NCBI GenBank assembly: GCA_025677835.1
Contig: JAIXMR010000018.1
Location: 1 to 64,000, forward strand
Source: Sporodiniella umbellata
Taxonomy: Eukaryota; Mucoromycota; Mucoromycetes; Mucorales; Rhizopodaceae
Reading direction: 5' to 3'
DNA: 64,000 bases
Both the position numbers and the translations under genes were made by a program. Positions 35,232 through 47,384 of the stretch are shown here, piece after piece. How positions within the stretch are numbered: the first letter of the stretch is position 1; each line of letters starts with the position of its first letter. The notes beneath the pieces are model-generated. The model had not been told where the DNA came from, did not search any database, and worked only from the letters and a program-made list of their open reading frames with translations.

Positions 35232-36609
35232 CTACGCCGACTTTTTTTCTTCACCAGTGTCGCGTATAGGGTTTAACATGTGAGATTCTTTTCCAAGACT
35301 CATCATAAAAGAAGGAGGTCTTTCACCTAAGAAAGTCAGCCAATATTGAATTGAGCTTGTACCCTTTACCTTTATCTAAAATAGAATAAAAGGGGTTTGT
35401 GGACGAATAAGAAGACTTTCTTTCAGCAGTGAACTTTCTCAAATTTCGTTTGGTGTCCATTCGACCGTTTTCATTTGAGCTTTCTTTCAATTTCGAAACC
35501 TGTAGTCGGAGGCTTTCCGCTTTTTAAGGGAGTCAATATTGTGATTGGAAATTCCTTGTGTTTATTTACCATCTTGCAAATCTTGTTTGTTTGCTCTTGA
35601 TAGTGCTTTAATAGAATTACAATCGCAATCTGGTGATTTATAATACATAAAAAAAAAATCAATATACGCGTACTTTTTATACCATGGTTCTATATACTAT
35701 TATTTAGTCTAGGAGACGAAATTACGTCTACAAGATCTTGCATAGCCTAAAAAAAGGAAAAAACCAGTAAATTTTTATGCTTGTTTTTTTTTTAAGGTAA
35801 TTTTGTCTTTTATTTTACCACTTGTTGTTTAGAAACAACCATTCTCAAATGAACTATTTCGTTATATAACAACTCACAGGACTTTGTGACGCCTTGTAGA
35901 TGCGATTCTATTTTGGATATATAGTTCGTTTCCATAGCTTCAGATAGTTTTGTCTGGGTAGCTTCTTGTTGAATGTCTTTCTGTCTCACCTGCTGAAGTT
36001 GTTGAAGTTGTGTTTTGGTGTTTTTTCTTTTGATGTTTTGTAAATCGTTTATGGCCCCTCTTTTAAAATGAGGGTGTTTAAACTCCCACGTCTGATTTTC
36101 ATTGTTCAGATTGGAATGTATTAGGTCGTTTACTTTATGAAAACCGTACACTAAACGCAAAATGGGGTAAGTAAAATCAAGTTTACTTCTACAGTGCTTA
36201 CTGTTCAGCTGTCGCACAAAGCTTTGCCAGTTGTTATGTTTAAAATATTGCGGTAAAACACACTTTGAGAAAGACGTTGGGTTGGGTACGCTGAAAAGAT
36301 CCCCTTGAGACGACCAAGAAATGTAATCGGCTGTTTGTGCATCTTCTAGCATTCTATTTACTACAATTAAAGCAAAATTTATTGAGCTTCATATTTACTT
36401 GTATAGTTTATTGACAAAGGCGGCCTGTGTTTTTACAGCTGAGCTATTTGGACTTTCTGGCGCATGATCGTTGGTTTCTATTTGAATTGTATCCAATTTG
36501 ATTCTATTGCTTTTGAGTTTATTTGTAAGAGCGTATTGGAGTCGTACCTTTTATAGTGTCGGTTTTCACTACTACTATTACTACTAGTTGAGCTAGATCG
36601 ACTATCCAT
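35232..36609 (-). CDS. heat-shock-factor-type (HSF domain) transcription factor
   Basis: Eight exons: 36609-36548, 36509-36399, 36353-36202, 36150-35819, 35746-35726, 35629-35570, 35499-35370, 35326-35232; 320 aa. HSF-type proteins bind GAA repeats in promoters. After a Ser/Asn-rich start, the DNA-binding domain spans about residues 50-150: FVNKLYKMLEDA, ISWSSQGDLFSVPNPTSF, VLPQYFKHNNWQSFVRQLNM and YGFHKV, the last block being the recognition helix. A Gln-rich coiled coil follows (about 155-235; TQLQQLQQVRQK, heptad-like), then IAIVILLKHYQEQT and a basic tail. It is shorter than classical Hsf1 and could be the Sfl1, Mga2-like or Hsf2-type paralogue. Exon 5 is only 21 nt. The acceptor of intron 6 was chosen at CTACAG because it alone keeps the frame. 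Confidence 0.88.
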
Positions 36610-37128
36610 TTAGGCAAGAAAACAACTGTTGTTTCACAGAATAGTAGATTTTCTATTGAGAAAAAAAAAAAAAAAGCCAAAACCAAAACCAAAAAAAAAA
36701 AAAAAATATGGATTGTTTATAAAAGGAAAATTCGCTATTTTTCTTATAGCTTACCTTAAACTTGCAACTTTTTTTTTTTTTTTTTTTTTTTGGTTTTCTC
36801 AAAAATACAGAAAAAAAAGAAGAAAAAAAAACAGCAATGGAATATTCTACGTCTCACACACTCTTATACACACTCACGACGTTCTATTTAAAGAAAAGGA
36901 AAGAGAAAAGAAACAAAGAAAAATGATTTGTCCGTTTTGTACGTGGATCCTCCCCCTATATGATGTCACCCGAACCGAGCTGTTGGGCCGTTGCGATAAA
37001 TTTGGAATAGATACGCCTTTTTAAAAAATACGAGAATAAAAAAATGAGGTCCGATCGACAAATAGGTTTTCTCGATAGTGATTTTGCTATTTTGATCAAA
37101 TAGTCAGTGTCGCCTTTTATGGTATTTA
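36610..37128. other. intergenic: HSF-type gene upstream region
   Basis: Spacer between the start of the HSF-type gene and the stop of the SUN gene, both minus. It contains poly-A (36660-36674 and 36691-36706) and poly-T (36770-36791) runs. A 33-codon frame at 36922-37023 has no recognisable features. No gene is called. Confidence 0.55.
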
Positions 37129-38983
37129 TTAAGCCGTATTTAAGTTTGGCACTTGCTGATTCGGTTCGGTTTCCAAGCGATTTGTGTCAATATGCAAATT
37201 CATTCTTTTTTCTTTCTGCTTTTTTCGCTCTTCGGATTGAGCTGCTATCACAGGAGAAAGGGTATTGAGTGTGCCACTTGATAGTGCCATGTACACAAAC
37301 AAAATAATAATAACAACAGATTGGATTTGTGATACCCTTTTTTCAAAAGAGAGCTACATTCCGTTTTTTTTTAGATTTCCTTTCACGCCTTTCGTATATT
37401 TTACCTGGTCAGCCATTATATTGATTTTGAGCGACATGTCTTTCATGCCATTCTCTGTCTGCTCTTTCATATCCGCATGCCATCTTTCATATCTTTTTTT
37501 CTTCATAAAGGAGTCAAAAACAAAAATAAAGAAATAATACGAATCAGGGGCTTAAATAACTCACTTACCATGATTTCCATCTTTTGGCTTGCTGTCCCAT
37601 TCAAATGTTCGATTAGCATCATAAGCTGCTCCTGGTGTTTCTTTTCCATCCCTACAAACACATCGTTCAACACTTTGTTTTGTTCATCCAAGAACCTTTG
37701 TGAAAGCGTCATGTTATGTTCCAGCACATTCAAACGCTTCATAATGGTTTTATAGATTGATTCTTGTGTTTCCTTTGAGTGGACTTTATGTGTGATCATA
37801 GGTCGATGGTCTTCTGTAATGTTAGTAGCAGTAGCTTCTGGTGTAGATGTATGGGAAATAGCTGTCGTAAGGGCAATAGATCTGTTGACATGTGTAGTTT
37901 GAACAGGGTCTAAAAGCAGGGTATTTTCTTGTGCACAGGTATTGGGTTTTATAATAAGAGCATGGCTGGCCTCTATATCAGCCGTTTCATTCGTAGGCTC
38001 TTCTATCGGAGGGATTGCGGTTTCTGGCTCCTCCTCTATTTTAATTGGAAACGATTCAGACGCATTGATGATGTTAGGCTGTGGTTGAATGATCTGTTCT
38101 CGGATTTCAGCCGGCCAAAGGTGGTCCACTGTATTCTCAATAATTTCGTCATTACTTTCTATATTGGTATAAAGTTCCATCATAGACATCCCATGGACTC
38201 TAACTAAACTCAAGGGACAGTAGTATTCGTGGCCATAATGTGTCAGAAACTCAATCTTGATATAGTTAGTCCATGGGCTTTCAGGAACTCGAAATACTTG
38301 AAGGTCACGTGTATTTTTCGCCTGCCATTGCCCTAGAAGCGACCAATCCTCTGTAGGATATTTAGCAGCTCCATATACCTTGAAATCTCGAAACGTGCTT
38401 GAGAAAAATTCAAAGTTCGCCATGACTATTGTATCAACTCGAATCTGTTCACATAAATTAATGATAACAAACTTGTCTGAGGAGCAACGATTAAGCAAGT
38501 ATTGATCCTTAGACTCAATTAGAATACTTTGCATTCCTTTAGCTTCCTTGTTGCTTTTTCGCACAGTGGCTGCACAATCAACAGATGCATAATTAAATCG
38601 CTCTTTAAGATATTTCAAGTTTTTGTCGACACTTCGTTGTGTTTGTTGGCCAATGGGAGATATGTACTGGTTTTTTCGTATACATTGTTAGATCGCTGAG
38701 GGCTCATGTAATTTTCAATTATTGCACCAAGATCATCTGAAAGCCCGCCATCTATACTATCAACTACTTGTTGGCCTATTCCTTTAGGCTTTCTCGGTCG
38801 CCGCGTATCTTTCTGCTGCCACTCTTCAAACGAAGAAAAAGGGCGAGTGGGCAAAGGGGAGGAATTTGTTTGTATTGAAGTGGGTAAGGGCAAACATGCA
38901 TTTTGCAATCTATATGTTTCCTTTATGCAGTAATCGATACATAAAACCAGCGGAAAAAATACAAAATAAATAAACAAAAGCAT
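37129..38983 (-). CDS. ER SUN-like protein (Slp1/SUCO family)
   Basis: Likely exons: 38983-38668, 38602-37569, 37500-37405, 37353-37129; 556 aa. Slp1 (with Emp65) in yeast protects soluble proteins in the ER; human SUCO is related. The N-terminus MLLFIYFVFFPLVLCIDY is a signal peptide. The SUN-like domain (about residues 105-245) contains RFNYASVDCAATV, NKEAKGMQSILIESKDQYLL, FVIINLCEQIRVDTIVMANF, EFFSSTFRDFKVYG and HEYYCPLSLVRVHG. A long charged region follows, then a coiled coil around LEHNMTLSQRFLDEQNKV and one transmembrane helix near IQSVVIIILFVYMAL before a basic tail. The exon 1-2 junction is uncertain: the modelled GT-AG intron (38667-38603) keeps the frame but drops residues (LKYLKE) that read well in the neighbouring frame. 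Confidence 0.85.
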
Positions 38984-41900
38984 AAACACACACGCACACA
39001 CACAAATATGTATTTATATAATGAGTGTATAAAGAGAAAAAACTAGAAAAGCAGAAAAGTGGGAGGAAAAAAATCATCAAATCAAATCAAATCAAATCAA
39101 ATCAAAAATCAAGTTTCCACCACTTATCTTTGAACACAAATATCTTTAAATGTATGTATTACAGTGTTTTTTTTTTTTTTGTTCTTGCGGTCACTAATGT
39201 GGCCACTTCAAAATTTTGAGGTTAAAATATAAACAACTGAATTTTGTCTTGTTTTCGCTATGAATCTTCCTCAAAAGCAAAACAGTTTTATTAAGCAAGA
39301 ACGATCCGTCACGACATACCCGATCCAGTGTTTTTGCCAAATGCTGAACATTCTGCAGGATTTAACAGTCGAACTGTCCAGTCCTTATTGCTTTTAAGCC
39401 TATAATTTTTTGTTCAGCATACACTCCACTTTCAATCGTTCAGTTTTTTCTAAAAAGCGGTGGGCAAGAGTGGACCGGACGTTTTTTTTTGCAGAAATAT
39501 TAGCTCTATATCAAATCACTATAGCGATGGTGTTTTCTTTCTACATCGGGATAAAATGTTATATATGTCATATCGAACGTTAAACACAAACAAGGTATAG
39601 TAAAAAAAAATCTTCAAAATTGTACTAAATACTCTTGAAGATATTTTCACAATTAGAAAGAGAAGGACAAGTATCTAGTAGCCTCAGGAAAATATTGGCG
39701 GAATTAAAAGAGGTGGTTGTCGAAGAATTAAGTCTTCGCCAGCTGACTCAAATTTCAACTTGAATTCTTTTAAATCCACTTGGGTCACAAGAATAGCTTC
39801 CTTGATAACTGAGCTCAATTTGATTGATAGCGTGGGTCTATTCGCTGACGTTCTAGCAGCCACCGTAGACTGAATTCTTTTTCTTGTTTGTTAAACATAT
39901 CTCATGAGTAACATGGGCCATATACGCTCTAAATAAAAAAGAGGCAAATAGCCTACAAAACCTTAAAGTAGAATTAGTTTTCTAGCAGTAAACTCAAGCC
40001 TTTCTAGCACAGAATTAGGGCAACTAAAGTAGAATGGTTATTGTATCAATAAAAATATAAGGCATGAGTGGTGCAAATCAAAATTAGATAGACATAGATA
40101 GTAGAAAAGAGCAGTAGAGAAGAACGGCAAAAAGGAAAAATATACCTCAGAAGTTTTTCTATTTTTGTTGCTTTTTGTTTTAAAAATAAAATAAACAAGG
40201 AAGAAATCCAAGCTACCTCTAGCAGTAGGATCACAGTTCAAAGAGAAGCTTACTGAAGCATCATTGATATAATCAACAGTATTTATTATCGCTTGTCTAC
40301 AGCTGTACATGAGGCCGAGTACTGGAGGTATTTATTTAACTGATTTAGGCATCTAGAGACGCTCTGAATTTGAGACCCAAGCAACAGACCTTTTCTTGAA
40401 CGACGTTTCCAATGTAATGATGTATATATGCATGCGGAAAATTGTGTTTGTTCCACTCTCCTTAAACTGATTTATACGACTGTAGAAAGGTAGCATCAAC
40501 CTATCGAAGTTTACTAGTTGAAACACCTCACTATAGATGAGCTTCTTAGTTTCAATAAGAGATGGGTGTTTTCTATACAGATAATATAAAAACAAGCTTT
40601 AGAGCCTATAGCCACTTATTTATATATATTTATACTTGTATGTGTATATGTTGAGTACCTAGTATATTTAATACTCAAGACACAAGTGAGATATTATAAA
40701 TTTCAAGCTAACCTTTTCGTTTGCTCAATTTTTAAAAAAAAAACCGTTTTAAACATATATAAAGCGATGAAGTAGTATAAACTATCTTATGGCTCTATAA
40801 TTAAGTTTAGTGAAAAACACAGTTTTAAATATAGCTCATTTTTTCCTATAGTCGTAGAAAAGTATAAACACTTAAGCACGAACTCAAAAATGGCCATACT
40901 AACTTGCAATTTTTATTGGATTGTTTGTCGGGAAACCTTCCCTTACTTTCCATTAGAGAAAAAACCGTCTTTATAAAACTTTTCTAAATACATCATTTGG
41001 GGTTCAAGCTAAATCAAATACCAAAAACCAATTTAAAACAAGAGCGACATAGTTTTGACTTGGTATCAATACTCAGTCAAAGACTACACAAATCCATCTC
41101 AGAAAAACAACATCCGAATTAGCTGCATATCATTTGACTTGTAGAGAGCGATATAACCTAATTTATACAGGACGAATGCTCAAATAAAGGTTTGTTCAAA
41201 TGGCATAAGGATTAAAACTATAAAGCTTAAACTAATCCTGTTATAGTAGAAGTGTCGATTCAAATATAAAGAGTCACTTGATAACTATTTTGGCTTTTTG
41301 AAGATTTCATGTATCACTAATTTATTTTTCGCACACACATACATACATATATAGAGAAAGAAAAAAGAAAAGTATATACTTTAATGCAATCCAATCTTTG
41401 AGAGAGCGTTAAGGTTCACTTTCAATGAGATTAAATTTATACTTGCTCGTTATCAAAGTCTAATAGACTGCTTCGAAACAAAAGAGAACACTGCTTGTGC
41501 CATACTGGCAATAATTTAATGCTCCGCCTTGCTTTTATGTATCAGTTTTATTTAGTGATTATAATGAATTTGTAAATTTATATATTATGACTATATATTG
41601 TGTTCTAGTCTATCTCAATAAATTTATTTAAAGAAAATACAGCAAGCAATGTAAGATTTTGAGGATCAAATATATAATACAATCAGTTCTCACCAACTTA
41701 TGCGTTTAACATCTGGTTTTGTGTTGAGTACAATCAGGGTTTTTCTATGTTTTATTTCACTGTCGACAAACAGAAGTGCCTTTAAGTTTATGCTGTTGAT
41801 GAAACTTTTGGTTTCTTGGTATAGTCTTGATTCAAAATTTAAAAGGCCTTAACTACAAAAGAGTATATTTTGAATATTATTGTAGAGAGTTTATTACTTT

Positions 41901-42611
41901 TTTCAAATGATTATACTGAAGCTATTTTAACAGTATGTTTAGAGCTTAAAAATTGGCAATTCAGCAAACAAGAGAAAAAAAAAGGAGTAGACATCGTATA
42001 TACAATAGAGGTCTGGGCTATATCCTTACTTGATATACCCGAGTTCTTCCAATAAACAAAGTTATGAATAGCAAGCCGTCCTGTAATTAAGGAGTTTAGG
42101 CTTTGTTAGAGTTAGTTACGTTGTGCAAGAGGCATGGTAAATGGTTTGCTGTAGATTGTCTATGTATAAGTGTAAGAGTAGTTTAAACTTAGCAGAGCGA
42201 TACACATGGACAGAGGTGAAGTTAAGCAAACTATGGATATCAATCATTAAAAAGCGTAATGAGTAGAGTGATACGAAATTCGTGTACAAATGCTTAAAAG
42301 TATAATTCAAGTTAGCTGTTTACCAATATATGGCTATACTAAGCCTAAAAAAAAGGGAGGGAAAGGTAGGAGAACATCGAGCAAAATATCATTTAAAAGT
42401 CTAAAGTCCGTAAAAGTATTCTTTTTGGCTATTCTAGAAGATCTTTTTGTTCTGTTTTGATGGCTTTTTTTTAACTAATGGTACGAAAGACATTGACCGA
42501 TCGGAAGTTACGCGAAATGTCACAATGCTCCTACAAAAAAAAAATCAAGGAGACAAAAAAAAAAAAGAACAGAAAGAAAAAACAATCTGTTTTAATGTTA
42601 AAATAGATCTT
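38984..42611. other. 3.6-kb intergenic region, no gene seen
   Basis: AT-rich DNA between the SUN gene and the seven-helix membrane protein gene. A CA-rich stretch lies directly upstream of the SUN start codon and an ATCAA pentanucleotide repeat at 39076-39105. Frames are at most about 90 codons and unconvincing. Confidence 0.6.
39076..39105. repeat. pentanucleotide repeat (ATCAA) x 6
   Basis: Six perfect head-to-tail copies of ATCAA, about 90-120 bp upstream of the SUN gene start codon. Confidence 0.9.
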
Positions 42612-43868
42612 CTATTGTTTTGTTAGCGTTTTATAGCTAGCATGGGACTCATGAAAAGAAGCATCGAAACATCCGCTGTCAGAAGATACCTGATCCAAAT
42701 CCAGTCTATGAGGCTGTAGCGTTGCTTTAGTGTCGATGTCTTTAAATCCCAGGATAATTTCCTGGTGTCGGCTTATTTCTTGACCCGAATCAGACATATA
42801 TGTATTGTCTGTTCCTTTAGATTTTTTCCCTGGAGTTTGAGTTGTTACCCAATGTACTGTTATTACATTGATAGTGACATCCAAAGTACAGCAGGTCATA
42901 CATAGTAGACCGCGTTCTCGACCTCCAACCATGTGAAGTGCAAATATATTGGCAAAGGAGACTACTAAGCATACAACTGAGGCTACTAAAGTACGTAGTG
43001 CTACCTCATTCAACCTAGAATTGCGCTTAGATCCGAAAGACATGCTGTTGCCACCCATTTTGAATAGGGGTAGAATAAAAAGTACTGTCATATAAAGGTT
43101 GAACAAAAAGTCATACAGCTTTTTTTTAGGAGAATCAAAAGAAAAAAGCCTGGATTAGTAATTTCGATAAAATCTATACATTGTTCGAATGTCATGATTT
43201 ACCAGTAGTGGAATTGTTGCCGCTGGCTTCAATCCGATTATACATGTGCCATCGTCTTGAATCTCCGCAATATGGAATATGATCTAGGATAGGCAGTAGT
43301 GAGTTAGTAAGAATCGGTCGACAGCAGTTATTTTGATTTACCATAAGTATAAATATAGCTATATAAGGCGTAAGCAATAGGATGTGTATCTTGTATGAGA
43401 GCGTGTTCCATCGACCCTGTCTTGTAGCAGATACAACATAGATTTTCTCTATTAACCTATAAAACAATAAGATTACTGTTGTGTTCGTTTTTGGCTGTAT
43501 TACCAAAAGTAAATCGTGACTTTAGAGCCACAATAAAGCACATCGCACACAAGAATAGTTATAAGACAGGAAAGATGGTTTTCTATTGTGAGAATTTAAC
43601 CATACTGCTCTTTTTTTTTCAAAAATAAAACACGCTTACTGTTGTTAGTAGTCACTAAAATCATACTCATAACAGTGAAAGCCCATGAAAGCAGATAAAG
43701 AACAAGCACAATCCACTTTGAATATGAAAGATACTTAAATTGAACATTGAAAGTTTTAATACCAAACAGTACCGATAGCGCAGAGGTGCATAGGAGCGAT
43801 ATAATTTTTGCTGTTATTTCGGCTGGGTCAGGCTGAGCGGATTGGACGACTGTGAATATGTCAGACAT
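42612..43868 (-). CDS. orphan seven-helix membrane protein (receptor-like)
   Basis: Five exons: 43868-43640, 43582-43504, 43456-43342, 43283-43203, 43118-42612; 336 aa. Seven hydrophobic segments can be counted: IISLLCTSALSVLFGI, WIVLVLYLLSWAFTVMSMIL, HLSCLITILVCDVLYCG, the block ending TPYIAIFILM, DFLFNLYMTVLFILPLF, TLVASVVCLVVSFANIFAL and a last one within TCCTLDVTINVITVHW. A polar cytoplasmic tail of about 80 aa follows. The CIIGLKPAATIPLL stretch before helix 5 and the LYDFLFNLYMT helix recall a lineage-specific family of fungal seven-helix proteins, but I cannot assign it to a known GPCR class. No ligand or G-protein motif is recognisable. The topology is inferred from hydrophobicity only. 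Confidence 0.78.
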
Positions 43869-46800
43869 AAAAAAAGCTGTTCAAAACCAAGTCTATCAGA
43901 AATAAAGTACAAAAAGAGAGAAAAAACGAAACAAAAACAAAGGGCATCGATCTCTAAAAAGCATGATGTTGTGTATTTATATATTTAGAGTAGAAAAGAT
44001 TCATGTGAAGTGTGTAAATAACTGTGCGTGATAGAGTACACAAACTGAGTGTCAAAAGTGTTGCGTTCTCCTTAAAAAAAACAGTTTCCGATTTTGAAAA
44101 GAAAGCGATAAAAGGGATCCGACTATTTGACATGAAAGCCTCTGTGTATCAGATCGTTGCACCAGTAATATTCACGGATTTTTATATTTATACAGTGAGG
44201 CTGAAAACAAAGGCCAATTTTTTTAAAAAGGGATTGTTAAGTTAAAAGTTATTTTTGGTCACACAATAAATTGTCAGTTTTATTGACTGTAATCCACCCG
44301 TCTATCCTAATGAAGACAACAAGTGTTTGTTGAAATGTTTCAGCAACTCAAAAAATTTACTTGGTCTTTGTGAGAAGCGAATTTAGCCTTCTTGTGTGAA
44401 AAAAGCATATTTCCATTCTATCAAAAGAAAAAAACACGACAAATTGAGGAATATGATAACTAAGCTCATCAATATAAAGCTACAGACACAATTTTCCCAT
44501 CAACCATGTATTCACTGACAAATTTTTTGTTGATACAAGTCTGAAGCGTTAAAAAGTCTTGTCGAAAAGAGGCGGATATAATACAAGAGAAAGCATTTTG
44601 TGTATGATATATGCTACAATTTTGATGAACGCTGACGTAAAAAAAAACAAGCAAAGAGAGGTTGAAATATAAACAAACCTAGAAACTGTTACAGGTCGTT
44701 TTATTAGCTCCCTAAAAACGGCTCTTGATAAAGGAAACAAAAATCCACACACGAATGATCATTGCGTTGCAAACAATACATCCATTTGTACTCACAAAAA
44801 TATGAAGAGATACTGAATATTTGCAAAATAAGTGCGTGAGCCTTAATGCTCATTTTCCATGGCTTTTTTTAAAAGAAAAAAATCGGACAATAGCAAAGAG
44901 ACAGCATCAAAAAATATTGAGGAAGCTTGTGAAAGTGTAAAAAGAAGTCAAACCAGAGATTCTATTTGATACTCTTGAAATAAATGTCAAAAGAAGGGTT
45001 CATATAACATCGCAAGTCTCTTCAATTGAAATTTATAGAATAAAACAAAGCGAATATATATATGCATATGGTAATGTGTGCTATTTTATTGATAAAATAT
45101 TGCAAGACCAAGTGAAATTACACAGACATTTTGTTAAAATAATAAGACTTTATAACCATTATGTAGACATATATATTTATGAATTATTTTGATGCGAAAG
45201 TATAAGTTGATCGTTTTTAAAGAGAATATACGTCAATCTGGTAAGGCTATCGGCCATCATCATAGGATTATTCTCTGTTACAATACTGGGGTACTTTTTT
45301 TCGCGTAAGCGAACGATTATTGCAGGTAAAGTTAGAAGTTTTCGAGGCTTTTTTCTTCAGCTTTTATACGACTAAAAATTGTTTTTGATCAGCCAACTTG
45401 TTTAAAACAACTGGCCTCACTTAAGTTATAGATATATTTGGTTTAACAATTTAAGGGCATGGAGACATATTTCCTTTTTGAGCCAACTCCCTAAAATCTG
45501 TATCACCATAACGTTTTTCTTTTCTTTTGTGTTCATCTGGTCTTATGAAAGGCCACTACTAAAAGGACTACTTGCCAAGAAAGGCTGTCCAACTCAAAAC
45601 TCTACCGAAAAAGAAAAAAACACAGAGCATATGTGTACTGAACTAAGTACCGCACGGTTTCAACTGAAACTGTAAAAAGAACGGTATTTCTTTATAAGGT
45701 TCAGTAGTGTACGTTCGGGACACAAGTGGTCCGTGTTTACGACTTTCCCATCGATTCGATTGGAATTTTATGTATCTACAAAACAAAAATAATAATAACA
45801 ATTAAAAAACAGTGGTCTATATCGAGCGTTGAAACCACCTCCTTTTAAGCTGTATTGTCAATATACCACCTTGCTATATTACTGGCGGTTAAAGAGGGAG
45901 CTAAATAATTTCTAATCTACTCTGTACAAAAGAAGCTCATAAATTGTAGTGCAAATATTTTTTCTCCCTTTTGATCCTAAAAATACAAATAAAACACTAC
46001 CAAGAAGCATTTTAAACAAGAGTGTTTCATATTATTCTTGTAGCTAAATCAAAAACAAAACAAAAAAAACAAGTCGTGTAGATGTACAAAAAACGTGTGG
46101 GTTCATGTATAAGCTAAAAGTCAATATTTTGTTTATTTTGCAAATGCAATTGAATAGATAAAGCAAGTAACAGTATACGCCAAATGTGTGGTATAAATGA
46201 ATATACTCCTTGTATTAGTAATTGTGTGTTATTGGGCCTTTTTTTTTATTTATTTTGTAATACATTTATTAGCTGTAATATAGATCAGAAAGCATCGCTT
46301 AGAAAGACAAACAAAAGCCATGTTGTTATTTGATATTGTTATACCATATCTTTTTGAAAAAAAGGGTGACGCATTTATATGCTAAGAGTATAATAGTTTT
46401 AAAATTGCAGTTGGTTGACTACCAAAATGGAAAAATATTACTCTTGCTTTCTTTTTCCTGAAAAAAAGAATGCTACATTTAGTCTCTTTAAGCTTCAGTC
46501 TTCAATATGTAAGCTGCTACACAAGACCCCCTTCAGTTGAATAGACGCGCTTCAACAAAAAAAATCGATTGAGTGCCCGGCTGACTGCCTTCGCTAATCG
46601 TGACCACACCAGCTAGCCATTCATCTTGCTATCCTTTGTTAGCAGTTTTGTCATTTACTGTGTTTTCCTGGCCTTATCGATGTTCTAGACTTCTTTATTT
46701 CCGCTTTCTTTTTTATTCTAAAAATAAAATAAACGTATTCGTTAAATTTTAGGAAAATGTTGGCGGCTCTAAGTTTGGTTCGTTATTGAAATTTCGCATT

Positions 46801-46888
46801 TGTTTAATGCGCAAAAGATCTGAGTCTAGAAAATACTTATTCTAGAAAACGAAAACTGACATCTTTTTTTTTTTTTGTATACGCTAAC
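43869..46888. other. 3.0-kb divergent intergenic region, no gene seen
   Basis: AT-rich spacer between the seven-helix protein (minus) and the FAM210 gene (plus). A 65-codon frame at 45478-45675 starts with a hydrophobic stretch but has no ATG near its start and no recognised family. Nothing else is supported. Confidence 0.55.
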
Positions 46889-47362
46889 ATGAGCTCACTC
46901 ATTTCAAGATTCTTATTCAAAAAAACGACCTCTCGATATACTTCACAACGTCACCTTTTTACTTCGCCGAGCCATGTTCAAGAAAAAAAACCTGTATCTA
47001 AAACTAGAAAATTCATGAAAAAGTATGGCTATGCGGGTATAGGCGTCTATTTAGGCTTAGGCGTTATTGACCTATCCTTAACAATGGCTGCTATCAGCGT
47101 AAAAGGCGCTCAACAAATAAAAGAGGCGGAAGACTATATCATTGGAAAGCTTAAAGGTTATGTAGGTGTTGAACACACACCCGTGGACTCTTCTCGTCTA
47201 GCAAATGAAAAACCCTCCTTAACTTCTCTTTTTGTAATCGCGTATGGTATCCATAAAACTGTCCTCTTACCGTTTAGACTATCTTTAACAGCAGCTATAA
47301 CCCCTACGGTAGCTAAAAAGCTACAAACTTGGGGGTGGATGCAACGTAGATTGAATAAATAG
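46889..47362 (+). CDS. DUF1279/FAM210 family mitochondrial protein
   Basis: A single exon of 157 aa. FAM210 proteins (yeast Nat2) are mitochondrial inner-membrane proteins, with FAM210A implicated in mitochondrial translation. The first about 35 residues are basic, Ser/Thr-rich and free of acidic residues, a plausible presequence. The DUF1279 core has KKYGYAGIGVYLGLGVIDLS, the first transmembrane region, and FVIAYGIHKTVLLPFRLSLT with AITPTVAKKL, the second conserved block. The stop lies only 22 bp from the stop of the convergent SVOP-like transporter gene, so their 3' UTRs must overlap. Confidence 0.88.
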   Translation: MSSLISRFLFKKTTSRYTSQRHLFTSPSHVQEKKPVSKTRKFMKKYGYAGIGVYLGLGVIDLSLTMAAISVKGAQQIKEAEDYIIGKLKGYVGVEHTPVDSSRLANEKPSLTSLFVIAYGIHKTVLLPFRLSLTAAITPTVAKKLQTWGWMQRRLNK

Positions 47363-47384
47363 GTTTTCATTTCTATCTTTATCT

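Noticed and set aside
35500..35569. Apparent 20-nt intron in the HSF-type gene
   Set aside because: Using the CTACAG acceptor gives one 70-nt intron (35569-35500) in phase 0, with no tiny intron.
36922..37023. 33-codon frame with two Cys (MICPFC...)
   Set aside because: Too short, lies in the HSF-type gene's upstream region, and has no supporting features.
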